A DNA stretch of 64,000 nt, taken from positions 396,754 to 460,753 of the forward strand of contig JADLZK010007807.1 in the NCBI GenBank assembly GCA_015847255.1, given 5' to 3'. The notes under the pieces were generated by a model. It was not told where the DNA came from. It saw only the letters and a program-made list of their open reading frames with translations, and did not search any database. Below are positions 32,651 to 44,811 of this stretch, in pieces. Source of the stretch: Hyparrhenia diplandra (lineage: Eukaryota; Streptophyta; Magnoliopsida; Poales; Poaceae). A program made the position numbers and the translations under genes. Position 1 is the first letter of the stretch, and each line of letters starts with the position of its first letter.

Positions 32651-33475
32651 TGAGGGAGAGGATATCTTCCTCAAATGCTTGTTCACGCAATGTTCGCTCG
32701 CGGGGGTTTTAAGTTTCGCTCGGGGGTGCGCACGAGCGCACCCGCGGGTGTAGCCCCCGAGGCTCCGTGAGAACGGAGAGTTCTCGCGGAGGCTTCTTTG
32801 GAGTTTACGTGGGCTCGTAGACCCATGCCTCTTGCAATCGTGTGCAAGGGTGGTGAGCTCAAACCCGTCCTTACCTCGTTGGCCGAGGTCGGGTGCTCAT
32901 TGAGCTAATAGCGGATTGTCCAGGTGAGGCCCGAGCTCGTCAGCTCGTTCGTTCGATCAGCTGGCGGATCGACCTCAAATTCCGAGAGCCCGACATCCAC
33001 GGTCCTCGAGCCCCCGAGCGTGGCTCAGGGGCGAGGCGCTCTCTCGTTCGGCGAGAGTAGCCCGGAGTCGTTCGTGGCTCTCGGTGACCTGGAGGCGCGC
33101 AAACGAAAGCCCTCGAGTCTCTTCGCGAGCTCGGGGCGCGGGCCGTCGGTGCCGCCTCCGTGTGGCGCTCCCTTACTCGGGACGTCCCCCGGGCGGCTCT
33201 CGGAGCTCTTCGTGGTCGAGCTCGGCCTTCGAACCCTCGGACAGTGAGCTCGCACGTTCGCCGAGCTCTACTCGTTGAGCTCGAATCTAACCGCTGCCGA
33301 GCTCTCGGCGTTTACCTCATGATAAAATAGCCGTTGGGATATTTCCGTTAAGATTTTTACCGTTGGACTCCCCGCCAGGTGGCTGGCTCGCGCTGATGTC
33401 GCGGCGGCCGTTGCAGCGGATGCGACGCAGGAGCGGGCCCACCCGACGGCGCCTCGGCGCTCCGCCGCGTCGAGC
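32651..33475 (+). other. Tat non-coding region between 3' LTR and antisense gene
   Basis: GC-rich sequence with repeated gagctcg motifs. No conserved protein. It would be upstream regulatory sequence of the antisense gene. Confidence 0.45.
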
Positions 33476-33487
33476 CTTATAAATAGG
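33476..33487 (+). promoter_or_regulatory. TATA box of the antisense gene
   Basis: Ttataaatagg, a canonical plant TATA box on the plus strand. It lies about 185 bp before the ATG at 33663, with a (GA)n leader at about 33554-33586 between them. The second Tat element has ttctataagcg in the corresponding place (about 57136). Confidence 0.6.
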
Positions 33488-33552
33488 CAGGGGATCGGGG
33501 GACGGATCCACCTTCCCCTCCCTCGCTCTTCGCAAAGCCAAAGAGCACAAAG

Positions 33553-33553
<1 letters not shown>

Positions 33554-33586
<33 letters not shown>
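33554..33586 (+). repeat. (GA)n microsatellite
   Basis: An uninterrupted run of GA dinucleotides in the presumed 5' leader of the antisense gene. Confidence 0.9.
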
Positions 33587-33592
<6 letters not shown>

Positions 33593-33662
33593 GCGCACCG
33601 CCGTTTAGATCCAAACCGCCGCCTCCCCTCGCTTCGCCGGTAACCCGCCGCCGGAGTGTGAG

Positions 33663-36600
33663 ATGGGCACGTGGCAACGGTCGACGGCGACCCCGCACCG
33701 CCGGAGAGGTGCCGCCTTGTCACCGGATGCCGTGACCGCGCGACGGAGGCCCAGGAGTGGATTATTCCACCGCCGCCGCACGACGCCCGGATCCGCCACG
33801 GGATACGTTGTGTCGCTCGCGGGCCTTCCACGGCGCTGGCTCGGGCGTGTCCGCCGACGACTTCTTCCGCGCCCGTACTGGGCATCAAGCATCCAAGATC
33901 CGACGCCGAACGGCATCCCGCTGTTCTCGGCGTTCGTGATGCCGTGGCGGCGGCCGGTGGGGGATTCTCCCCAACCGGGAGCTCTTCGTGCACTTCATCT
34001 ACGCCAAGATCCGTGGGCCGAAGGACGGAGTCTCCGCGCCAATCGCCCTGCGTGCCATGCCCGGGGCCTACGCGGTGGCAAGGTCCGCGAAGTTCTTCCC
34101 CAAGGGTGACTTCCCGACCGCGAACCCCGGGTGGAGGGAGGAGTGGTTCTACTCAAGAACGACCCCACCACCCTCTCGCCCAGGTTTCCGGCGGACATTC
34201 GGCAAGCGACCTATGGCCTTGAAGGTCCGCACGGCCACGCCAAGGGGCAGGTGGAGGAGGTGGCGTTGAAGGTGAAGGCGCTCCGTGACGCCGGGTTGAC
34301 GATGAACCACATCATCGAGGCCCGGCTTGCGAAGGCATTGGTGCCTCTCCAACGGCGGCATCTTCGCGTCTGGGAGATGAAGGAGGAGCTCACGCCGTTC
34401 CCAGGGACGGCGAATGCGTCCCCGCCAACCGTCGACCAGGTGGAGTGGTGGATGGGCCAGCTGACGCAGACGGGCGTGAGGGGTCCGGGAGCCTCCCAAG
34501 TTCTTCCTAACACGGAGACGCTGAAGGCTGGTAAGAGCTCGTGCCTTCGTCTTATCGAAGTTGTTCATTCGCCGTCTCGAGTTCTATGAGGCGAGCTCGA
34601 GTTCTCGTAGGTCGGCGAGGTGAAGTCCTTCGGTAAGTTCGCATCCTCCCTCCGCCCGAAAAGAGCGATGCCCGGTGGCGCCGGGTCGGGCCCCGAGGGA
34701 ACGGGCTGGCCGAGCGGTGGCGGGCGCCGCGGGCCGAAGACGAGGATGCCGGGCGTCGGCGCCAGAGCCCGCCCCATCATCCTCGAGGCCCCGGGCGGAG
34801 GAGGTCCGGACGTCGCCGAGGCTCGCGCAGCTCAACGCCGCCGACCGCGCCATCGGTGGAGGCGGTTACGTCCCTCCGCTCAGCGGCCCGCGCCCGACGC
34901 CCGGCGCGCCGGGGCGGTGCCTCGCGAGGGCGACCCGAGGATTCGGTGTGGCCGGGCCGTGCGGAAGAGGAAAGTGTCGACGCGGTGAGTTCTCTCCTCC
35001 CTAGGCCGCGACATGACGCGATCACCGCAGCCGCGCTTTAGAGGCTCTCCGGTGTTGCGTGGCGGCCCGGTACCCCGAGAAGCGTCTCGGTCCAGCCGGA
35101 ACGGGCCCACCGGCGTGGACTCGGGGTTCGAGATGACGAGTTCGCCGATGCCCTCAACGAGGAGCTCGGGCCCCGCGAGCTCAAGCGCGGCGTTGGCGAG
35201 CTTGGGGCTGCCATGGCGATTTGGTGACGCCCCGATAACGCAGCTCGGCCTCCGCGAGCTCGAGCGTGGTGTTGTTGAGCTCGGGAGCCTCCCAGCGCAG
35301 TTCGGCGGAGGGGGATCGCGTCGCAAGCTCGGAAAAGCGGAGATGGCGACGACGACAGCGCTACGGGTCGCGATGATGATGGCGCTGTTCCCGCTCGGGA
35401 TCGCTCCGCCGAGCTCGTCCCGGCGCGGGCGACATCGGGGCCTTGTTCAGCTCAAGCCCCCGCCGGTACTCGCCCCCCCGCCCGTGGGACCCGCAGGCGT
35501 GCCTGATGGCCGGTGAGGGCGAGCCTCAGCAAGAAGTCGCCGAGGAGCCGGCCCGGTACGCGGAGGCGCCCGACGCCCGCCCCGAAGCTCGAGGGGGCGG
35601 TGAGCACGAGGTGATCGAGATCTCCGGCGACGACACGAGGGAGGAGGAGCGGGAGGAGCGGACCGACGATGGGGACGCGGGGAGCGCCCCGCCGCCGAGA
35701 CCCCACACCGGCAAGGCCGTGGGGAGACGACGCCGCCCGAGAATTGTCGGGACGTGCAGGTGGCGCAGCCTCCTCGTTTGGCGGTCGAGGAGTGTTCCCC
35801 CCTCGAGTCCGTAGATTGGTGACCCCGGTGGCGATGCCTGGCCAAGCCCCCGCGATTTCGAGGGGCCGGCGGCGACGGGCGGAGATCCGGGGACTTCCGG
35901 CGCAGAACGACGCTTCACGCAACTCCGTCGGCTGTCCAAGGTACGGACTCATCACCATCGTCGGGTTTCGGGTTTCTGTTTTCCTGCAACCTTTCTGACG
36001 TGCTCTCTGACAGGGTGTGCAAGATGCTGCCAGGGGGTACAATCACTTGTCGACGTCCTTCCTCAAGGCCGGCAACCTCGTCGTAGGTCTAACGGACCTC
36101 GTGTGCCGAAGTTCTCGCCAAGAGCTCGGGAAGCCACGCCCAAAGAAGCCCGTCGAAGCCGGGCCTGTGAGGTCGCCGTCTTGCTGGAGGAAGCGGAGGA
36201 GCGCGCTGCTCGAACGGCGCAGAGAGGGTGGACGCTGCCCTTCGCGAGGCATCGCTACAGCAGGAGAAGCTCGAGCTCTCCTACAGGCAGCAGCGCCAGA
36301 AGATGGAAGAGGAGCTCGTGGCCCTCCGCGGGGCGTTGGAGAAGAAAGAGCTCGAGCGCTCGGCGCTTGAGTTCAACGCAGAGCAACTCCACCAAAGCAA
36401 GGACGAGCTCACCAAGCAGCTACAGCACCGCGACGCCGAGCTTCAGGGTGAGCATCCTTTTCCACACTTCGTCGTCTTTTGCTTTTTTGGTTGTCGGGGC
36501 TGACCGTCGTCGTCGGCGGGACCTCAGCGTATGACCGCGAGGCCACCGAAATGTGGTGCTCTTGCCACGCGACTATTGCAGAGAGGGACCGGCTCAACGC

Positions 36601-37359
36601 CGAGAATGAGAACTTCTGGCGCAACGAGCAGGAGCTCTACTCTGAGCTGTGGAGTAAGCGGGCGACTGTTTCTTGACTTGCTTTTTGAGCCGTGGTGACT
36701 CTTGTACTGAACCATCTTCTTGTTTTGCAGGGGAGAAGGAGAAGTCCCTGAAGACGGCCCGGGATGTCGAGGACAAGGGCCGGAGCAAGGCTTCCACCGA
36801 GGCCTCCCTACAAAGACACGCAGCAGCCTCATGCCGCAGAGAAGGAGGCGGCCTTGAAGCGGCGCGACCGGCGAAGCTCGTTGATGCAAAGCAGAGCTCG
36901 AGCATCTCCGTGCTCACGCCGCCAAGGGCAGAGGAGGCCGAGGGCTCAAGCGCTGCTCAAGGTCTTGCATCCGCGGGCGGGGACATGTGCGACGTCCTCG
37001 GGGTGGAGGAGATGGCGGATCCGGCTGAGCGGGTGTCGGCGGTCCCGCGCAAGGTGACGGAGGACGCCGGCCGTGTGGTCCACAAGGCTGTCAGCGTCAT
37101 CTTCAGCCACTACCCGCGCATGGATGTCGAGGCGGTGAAGGCCGGGTGGGCACCAGGCGTCGACGACGCCCACACCGAGCAGAAGAGTGCTGCCGCCGAG
37201 GTCGCCTCCGCGGAGTTGTCTGCCGAGCTCTTCAAGCTTGCTACCGAGGAGCTCGGCGTCCTAGAGCCCGTTGTGGGAGAAGTCGAGCAGCCCGAGCCGG
37301 AAGCCGCGGCGGACACCTCTGCCCTGGAGGCGATGGATGAAGATCCCCCGTCTGCATAG
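33663..37359 (+). pseudogene. antisense gene of the Tat element (putative gypsy-type transposon protein, PF04195-like)
   Basis: A plus-strand gene opposite to pol. It starts MGTWQ at 33663 and passes through frames containing IPLFSAFVM, ELFVHFIYAKIRGPKDG and AYAVARSAKFFPKGDF, the pattern of the grass family annotated as putative gypsy-type transposon domain. Next is ALVPLQRRHLRVWEMKEEL. Later exons form a coiled coil (36228-36448, ELVALRGALEKKELERSAL), a short exon (about 36528-36650) and an acidic C-terminal exon (36731-37359) ending in a stop. Donors gtgagc (36449) and gtaagc (36652) and a ttttgcag acceptor (36730) mark introns. At least four frame changes lie before 36200. Its function is unknown; related antisense genes exist in Grande and Retand. 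Confidence 0.72.
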
Positions 37360-37893
37360 AAAGTAGGAGCTCGAGGCCAAGCCTCTTTTGTAGTAAGTTT
37401 CTAAGTCCTCGTAGTCGAGGCATTATTGTAAAAACTTTAAGGGAGCTCGTGCTTAATGAAAATTCTGTTCCTTTCCTTATCGTGTTTTTACCTTTACTTC
37501 AACTTTTCACGAGTTCGTACTTCGAGAGTTGGATGGCGGGCTGTTTCTCATTAGCCTCGGAGGCGTGTGAGATCGTTAGGCCATCGCGCCATGCTCTTTT
37601 ACTGATGGACTCGTTACTTAGTCATTTTAGGATGTTGTGTAAGGAAAGGAGCGCGAATTTGCGAGCTCGAGCTCGTGGCTGCGCTTTTGCGAAAAATTGG
37701 TGTGTTAAAACGATGGGGTGTGCGCCCCATTCCTTGTAGCCCCTGAGCAAGGGCAGGCCTTTGTCGGGGCAAGGGCTTGTCGTTGCTCAGTCTTGGTTGA
37801 GCTTGATGTATGAATTCGAGATGCTTGCACAAGTTTTTGCATCGAATTGGTGTTCTAGCGAGCTCTTACAGCTATGAGGTTTCGAAATACATC
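37360..37893 (+). other. 3' flank of the antisense gene
   Basis: Contains gtgcttaatgaaaattctg, which resembles a plant polyadenylation region, and low-complexity sequence. No conserved coding sequence. Confidence 0.45.
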
Positions 37894-39058
37894 TTAAGGG
37901 TAAAAGCGACGTAGCTGTTCGATGTTCCACGCGTTGGTGAGGACTCGTCCCTGATGGTCCTTGAGTTTGTACGTGCCCGGCCTCAACACTTGGTCGATGG
38001 TGAAGGGGCCCTCCCATGGCGCCGAGAGCTTGTGTTTGTCCTTCGAGCTCTGTACTCGTCGCAGGACATGGTCGCCGACGCTGAAGGCCCGTCCTTTGAC
38101 GTGTCGCTCGTGGTAGCGCCGCATGGATTGTAGGTACTTGGCGGAGTGAATGAGCACGATGTCACGAGCCTCGTCGAGCTGATCGGCGGCGTCTTCGAGT
38201 AGTGCTTGGTTGTTGTGCTCGTCGAAAGCCCGAGCTCGGGGCGAGCCATACTCGAGCTCGGTAGGGAGGACCGCTTCAGACCCAAAGACAAGGAAGAACG
38301 GGGTCCGCCCTGTGGCCCTGCTGGGTGTGGTGCGAAGACTCCACACGACCGCGGGGAGCTCGACGAGCCATCGACGGGCGTACTTTTCGAGCCTCCTGAA
38401 GATGCGGGACTTCACGCCCGCGGGGATCATGCCATTAGCTCGCTCTACCTATCCATTGGTTCGGGGTGGCCGACAGAGGCCGTGTCGACGCGATGCCGCG
38501 GATCGCTGCACCGCCGATGAAGACTTCTCCCACGGTTGGTGCCATTGTCGGTGATGATCGAAGTTCGGGACCCCGGCGGTGGATAATGCCGTGAAGAACT
38601 TGACGGTCTCCTCGGCCGACACGCGCGATGGGCATGACTTCAATCCACTTGGAGAACTTGTCGATGGCAACGAGGAGATGTGTATCCTCCAGCCTGTCCC
38701 TCCGGAATGGCCCCACCATGTCGAGGCCCAGGCACGGCAAATGGCCAAGTGAGTGGGATCGCTTGAAGGGATTGGGCGGGAGGTGCATCCGCTGGCGAAG
38801 AACTGGTAGCCCCCGCCGCCGGACGACGATTTGGGTGGCGTCGGCGACGGCGGTTGGCCAGTAGAAGCCTTGGCGAAAGGCTTTCCTGACAAGAGCTCGC
38901 GGCGCCGCGTGGTGGCCGCATTCGCCCGCGTGGATTTCTTTGACGAGCTCTTCACCTTGCTCGAAGGTGATGCAGCGCTGAAGGACTCTGCTTGCCCCAC
39001 GCCGATAGAGCTCTTCTCCCACGAGGGTGAAGGTCTTAGCTCTTCGGGGGCTAGTCAT
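37894..39058 (-). pseudogene. Tat integrase (frameshifted)
   Basis: A 178-codon frame (37894-38430) holds the C-terminal part of a gypsy integrase: ALPTELEYGSPRARAFDE-like sequence, then YHERHVKGRAFSVGDHVLRR and the basic/aromatic tail WEGPFTIDQVLRPGTYKL. The frame 38435-39058 carries the zinc-binding His pair (CGHHAAPRALVRKAFRQGF) and the core start (LGLDMVGPFRR, AIDKFSKWIEVMP). The middle of the core is frameshifted, so no active enzyme is encoded. Confidence 0.85.
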
Positions 39059-40296
39059 CGCGGCTCCTCCCGCCCCGGGAGCTTACCCTTTTAGCCATCG
39101 TAGCAACGGGATTCGCCGCCCCCCGGCCGGGTGGTCGAGCTTGATCCGGCCCCCGAGCCAGCCCCCGAGCCCGTGCCAGAAGAGCTCATGGCTAGGCAAG
39201 CCTTCGTATTGGGGGAGCTCGACCCTTCGAGGACATCGGCGTCCATGGGGTCCGCCTTCGGGGAATTTGAGCTCGCGCTCTCCAAAGCGAGCTCCCCTTT
39301 GAGCCGTATGGAGGGCCTACGTTGCTCGTGCATGAAGACTCCTGGGGGAACCGGCAGGCGATCTGATGTGAGCTTAGCGAGGACGTCGGCGTCATTGTTG
39401 AGGTTGCGGTGGACGTGGTTGACCTCCAGCCCGTGGAAGTGCTCCTCGAGCTCGCGGACCTTCTAGTGGTATGCGACCATCTTTGGGTTGACGATCCGAC
39501 CTCTTTCATGACTTGGTTCTTGACGAGCTCGGAGTCCCCCAGGACCTCGAGGTGCCGGATGCGAGTTCAAGGCGATCGCAGCCCATTCACCAACGCCACT
39601 CGGCCACGTTGTTGGAGGCGGGGAAGTGTAGGCGTGATCGAATACTTCATGCGCACTTTCTTAGGAGAGGTGAAGACGAGGCCGACGCCGGCCCGTACTT
39701 TTCACCGACTGTCGGTGCAGGATCCAAAGACTCGATATCGTTGGGCCCGGTGGTTGCTCGATCTCGGTCCACTCGCAACAAAGTCCGTTAGGGCTTGAGA
39801 CTTGATGGCGTCTCCGGGCGCGTAGGTGATTTCGGCCCCATGAGCTCGACGCCCATTTAGCCATGCGCCCCGTCACCTGGGGGCTGCGGATGACCTCTCC
39901 AAGAGGGTACTTGGAGACGACGGTGACCGGGTGGGAGTCGAAGTAATGTCCGAGCTTCGTCGGGTGATCGCCAGCGTACACAAGTTTTTCGAGTCGTGTG
40001 TAGCGAAGTCTTGGTATCGGTGAGGACCTCACCGATGAAGTACACCGGGCGTTGCACCTTGAGCGCAGGTGCGTGCCTCCTCCTCTCTCGACAACGGCGC
40101 GGTGCTCACCACCTTCGAGGTGGCCGAGATGTAGAGGAGGATGGGCTCGGAGCCACGGGGCAACGAGGTGGGCTGGCTAAGAGTTGTTTCAAGCGAAGTC
40201 GAGCTTGCCGGGCCTCGCGGGGTCCAGAGAAGCGCCGCCTTCTTGACAACTTGTAGAGCGGAGGCTTCGCTTCCCGAAGTTGAGCTATGAAACGAC
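39059..40296 (-). pseudogene. Tat RNase H and second (archaeal-type) RNase H region
   Basis: Fragmented frames on the minus strand. Around 39130-39500 the pieces LEEHF-GLE, NHVHRN and DADVLAKL correspond to the extra RNase H that follows pol RNase H in Tat elements. Around 39660-40060 RPVYFIGEVLTDTKT and HYFDSHPVTVVSKYPL correspond to the pol RNase H. Every 100-200 bp the frame changes. Confidence 0.7.
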
Positions 40297-41013
40297 TTAG
40301 CGCCGCGAGACGGCCGTGAGCCGCTGACGCATTTGACGTTCTTGATCGGCCCTATGTTCGTGATGGGGGCGATCTTCTCGGGTTGGCCTCAATGCCGCGC
40401 CGAGATGATGAAGCCGAGCAGGCTTCCTCGCGGGACCCCGAAGACGCATTTTTCGGGTTGAGCTTGACGCCGAACTCGGAGCTTGGCAAAGACCTTTTCG
40501 AGGTCCGGGGATGAGCTTTTCGAAGCGCTTTGTCTTGACAACGATGTCGCCGACATACGCTTCTCTACGAGCTTTCCGAGGAGCTCTTTGAAGACTTTTC
40601 GCATGCACCTCCGGAAGGTGGCGCCGGCATTCTTCAAACCAAGGGCATCGTTACGCAAGAATGCACCAAACGGAGTGATGAAGGAGGTGGCGAGCTGGTC
40701 GAGCTCGTTCATCGCTATCCGGTGGTAGCCGGAGTAGGCGTCGAGAAAACAGAGTGTCTCACACCCGGAGGTGGAGTCAACAATTTGGTCGATGCGCCGC
40801 AAAGGAAAACGGATCCTTTGGGCATGCCTTGTTGAGACTCGTGTAATCAACGCACATTCTCCATTTCCCATTCTTCTTCTTGACTAGTACGGGGTTGGCT
40901 ATCCACTCGGGATGATACACCTCCTTGATAAACCTAGCGGCTAAGAGCTTATCTATCTCCTCGGCGATTGCTTGGCGCCGATCGTCATCAAAACGTCTAA
41001 GCCTTCGCTTCAC
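40297..41013 (-). pseudogene. Tat reverse transcriptase (frameshifted, altered active site)
   Basis: Three frames together cover the reverse transcriptase. They are IDKLLAARFIKEVYHPEW and GKWRMCVDYTSLNKACPKD (40777-41013), CETLCFLDAYSGYHRIAM (40389-40871), and a third frame in which the catalytic motif reads YVGD instead of YVDD (the Gly codon is complementary to 40549-40551). The change is a substitution in a metal-binding Asp, so this copy would be inactive even with the frame repaired. Several 1-3 base indels occur, for example in a CCCC run near 40508. Confidence 0.85.
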
Positions 41014-41245
41014 CGGCCGAGAGCGGGTTTAATGTTCAAGGAGTGCTCGGCGACTTCCCTCGGTATGCCGGGCATGTCGAGGCTCTCCACCAACGAACAC
41101 ATCGAGGTTCGCGTGCGGAGGAAGTCGACGAGCTCGCTTTCCTATTTAGGAGTGAGCTCTCGGACCCTACGAGGGTGCGCCCATCCTATCGACCTCGACC
41201 TCCTTGACGTTTTTTCGGGCTCGAAGGCGCCCGCGTCTTTTGAGC

Positions 41246-41765
41246 TCATCGGATGAGCCCGATCCCCGAGCCGCTTGAGCTCGTTGTATGAGCTTCGTGC
41301 TCGGCCTTCTTGAGCTCGGGGGCATCCTCTCGGCTAGCCCAGGCCGCCATCTTTGGCAGCATTTGCTCGATCTCGACCGGGGCGTCGGCGCATCGGATCG
41401 GCGGCAGCCTCGCAGCCGAAAGCATGCTCGAAGGTGGAGTCGATGGTGATGACCCCTTTGGGGGGGATCTTGAGCTTGAGGGTAGGTGTAGTTGGGGACG
41501 GCCATGAACTTCGCATAGCATGGCCGCCCCAAGAGAGCGGATAGGCGTTCCTAAAGGGAAGCACCTCGAACGTGAGGACCTCCTTTTTGCGGAAGTTGTC
41601 CGGTGCCAAAGGTGACGGGAGGTCGATTCGCCCGAGCGGGATCATCTGCTTTCGGGCACCACGCCGTGGATCGGTCCGGCGAGGGCGGAGACGCGCTTTG
41701 GTGATGCCAAGGGCTTGGAGTGCATGGACGAGGAGGTTGAGGCCGCTGCCCCCATCCATCAGCAC
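41246..41765 (-). pseudogene. Tat aspartic protease region
   Basis: The frame 41334-41765 starts with LMDGGSGLNLLVHALQALG, the D-x-G-type active-site segment of Tat-lineage proteases. It continues with a REQMIPLGRIDLP-like motif. Upstream and downstream parts lie in other frames. Confidence 0.72.
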
Positions 41766-44700
41766 CTTGCCGAGGCGCTTGGTGCCGATGATGGGATCGA
41801 CGACGAGCGGGTACCTTCCTGGGTACGGGATATGTCGGGGGTGGTCTGCCTTGTCGAAGGTGATCGCTGAACTTGACCACTTGAGGTAGGTGGGTGTCGC
41901 AGCTCGGCGAAGAGGACCGCGGCGCGTGAGCTTCTATTGGAGCTTGGACTCGTGAGTCCCGGAGTTCCGCCGAAGACGACGTTGACGGCGCCATCCTCGA
42001 TGTAGACGCCGCCGCCGCCACCGGCCTCGAGCTCGCCGCAGGGCCTCGCCGCTCGCCCTTTGTTGCCGCCTCTTCGCCGCGCCCATCACGTGCTTCTTCG
42101 TGAGCCGGCAAATTCTTCATCTTGTGCTTGACGGGACCCTCGTGATGTGTGAAGGAATATGGGATCGCTACGCTAGCCAGAAAACGAAAATTTTCTACCC
42201 ATAAACCAAGGATCTACCGCTAGTTATAGATCATGGGATTACCACTAGACGCCGTAGGTGCGGCGGAAGCGTCGACCCTCGACGTAGATATACGGCGTCG
42301 CGGCGAGTTGCGTCGTGTTTGCGTGATCGTCCGTCACGTCCGTCCTCCTCGTGCGGTTCGTCCTTGTGCTCCGGATGCAAGCACCTCGAGGTATCCCCAC
42401 ACACGCAGGGGAGGAAGCGTCGCCTCCGGACTGCTAGGTCCGCGAGATGCAAGAGGCGAGGGTGGGCGCGGCGGCCGCCAAAGTGGCGTGGCTTGGATTA
42501 GGTCACGCCCCGCGCCCACCTCTCATATTTATAGGCGTCTCTAAACGGGCTCCCCGATTTGGAGGCCCATTAGTAACCCTAAGCCTCGCCTAATTGAATC
42601 AAATCCGAATTAGGCCTTCTTCCCCTTAAGCGTGCGACCCTGGGCTCACGCACACATAGACATGGCCCGAGTACTCCTACTCGGCCAATAGTTGACAGCG
42701 GCCTCTAGCAAGACGTGCCAACTCCCATGTGTACGCAATGATCATATCAGACGAACCACCACAAACCATATACTCGTCATTCCCTTGCCACACGATATTT
42801 GGTCCACCTCGTGGGTTAACACTTAACCCAAGCACGGCCATGCATTTCTTGATCCAATCAATCGAGTGGTCCAGTTATATCTCTCTCTCTCATGGAGAGG
42901 GGCAATTCCATCTTGATTGACTATGTCTCACAAAGATGTTTCCCCGACAAACCCGAAGACCACCTTTATAGCTACCCAATAACGGAGTAACGCGTTTGAT
43001 AGTCCCTAAGTAGGTCATTTCACATCTTGAGTACATACGACAATCTCAGGTCTAAGGACATAACGTACATGATGTATAAAGAGATAATAATAACATCTCA
43101 TGTCGGGTCGATCCAGCCCCATGTCATACATGTGCCCACACTATTAGTTTGACATCTCCATGTCTATGACTTGTGAAACATAGTCATCAACTAATACGTG
43201 TGCTGATCTAATATTCATGTGTGTTCTCACATGAACTCCGATCGAGGGACAATTATTGAATAACCAAACAAGTAAAAGAGTTTCACAAACAATTCACATA
43301 ATTCTTTGATCAATACAAGTTGTCTTTAATGGATATTCATGAACACATAATATATCATGGATACAATGAAGGAATACAAATCATCTCTATGATTATCTCT
43401 AGGGCATATTCCCAACAATGTGGGCACGGGGCCTCGAGCATCTTGTCGAAGTGCTCCTTGTGGGACGAAGCCCTTCCCTCCCCTTCGGAGGGGTCTTGCG
43501 CTTGTCCGCGATGGCGACGAACTCCCTCGCCGCCGTCATCATCACGGGACGCTTGTTCTTCTTGTTCTTTCTCTTGTGGGAGCGGGAGCCGGATCCTCCC
43601 CGCGCCCTCGTCTTCGCCTTGAGCTTGCCCTTGCCCGTGACGGCGGAGACGGCGTCCTCTCCCCTCGGGCGTGGCCGGTGGCGAGGTCGAGAAGCTCCTT
43701 CACGGACCTAGGCTTCTTCGACACCGAAGCTCATGGATGAGGCTCTCGCAAGTGGTGCCAAGGTGAACGCGGTGATGATCCTCGAGTCGGAGGTCTCGGA
43801 GAAGTTGTTGCGCAGAGCTTGGAGAAGCGCCGATGTAGTCGCCGGCTCTCCCCTTTCTTTCCGCTGCATCCGCGCAAATCCTGTGTCGTGTTTCGCCCGG
43901 GGCAGGTGCCCCCGGATTCTTGCCGATGAAGACATCGCGCAGGTCCTCCCGGGGCCGCGGATGGTGCCCTCGGCAGTGCTCGAGCTGAACGGGCTGAATC
44001 CGCCAAGGTAGAGAGGCAAAAGGCGGATGATGAAGTAGTCGCCGTGCCGCTCCACCGCCCTGGCACCTAAGACGTGAGTCTTCCAACCACGTGGCCGGGC
44101 CGGTCTCCCCGTTGTACTTCGTATCGAGGTCGGGCTCTAAGCACTAAGGGAACGGGGCCTCGTGGATGCGTGAGCCGAACGCCTTAGGCCGCCTCGAGCT
44201 CGAGCTCCGAAGTGGCGATCTCGCTTCGGCGATGGGCTCCACGGTCCGCCGACGGGCGTCGGCCAGACTCTTGTCCTCCGGCTATGCCGTGTCGCCGCCG
44301 CGGGCGCTTTGTCGCGGCGAGGGACGCTGGCCGCGTCGTCGTAGTGGTACTTGCCGCCGTCCACGGGGCGTTCGTCCCACAGCGGGCCTCCGCCTCGTCG
44401 GGCGTTGATGGTGTCACGCGCGTCACGGTTCTCGCCGATCCGTCGGGCGTGCGTGAACCTTAGGATGAGAGGAGGCCTCGTGCTCTTTCCCGGGTCGTCG
44501 GTGAGACGTGGAGCTTGCCGCTTGTTGTGCTTCTTTGCCTCCGCCACCAGCTTTTTGACTTGCTCATGGGTTCGGGCGTGCCTTGGGGTCCTCGGGGACC
44601 CGGACACCGCGCTAGAGCAACGCGGGCGGCCGGAGGTTCTCGGGCTCTCGAACACCGCGGGAGTTGCTCGGGCGCCGCTGCCGCGGTTGATGCCTGACGT

Positions 44701-44811
44701 TCCCTGCTCGAGCTCGCCGTGGGTCTCCCGCTTCTCCGGCCGAGAAGAGCTTGCTTCCTCTCGAGCCGCTTCCGGGCCGAGCTCCTCGGCTCGCCCAGCG
44801 CGTTTTGACAC
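41766..44811 (-). pseudogene. Tat gag (frameshifted and split by a solo LTR)
   Basis: The N-terminal frame 44137-44811 (MSKRAGRAEELGPEAAREEA, then basic and acidic low-complexity stretches) and later frames 43700-44086 correspond to the nucleocapsid gene. The C-terminal cysteine/histidine segment is cut at 42149/43418 by an inserted LTR. The fragments 41551-42120 contain MKNLPAHEEARDGRG and proline-rich sequence leading into protease. No continuous gag is left. Confidence 0.65.
42150..43417 (-). mobile_element. solo LTR nested in the Tat gag
   Basis: A 1,268 bp LTR that starts tgttgggaatatgccctag on the minus strand and ends catattccttca. It is flanked by the 5 bp duplication ATGTG (42145-42149 and 43418-43422). 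The terminal sequence is of a grass copia type. No internal domain is present, so the element was lost by recombination between its two LTRs. Confidence 0.88.

Noticed and set aside
32143..32712. 189-codon plus ORF near the Tat 3' LTR
   Set aside because: It spans LTR and polypurine tract sequence. The matching frame in the other LTR (46112-46816) differs in protein sequence through indels.
33540..33600. GA-run as an array or binding-site cluster
   Set aside because: It is a simple (GA)n microsatellite in a presumed leader; no spaced units.
42233..42544. 103-codon plus ORF
   Set aside because: It lies inside the solo LTR delimited by the ATGTG duplications and shows no domain.
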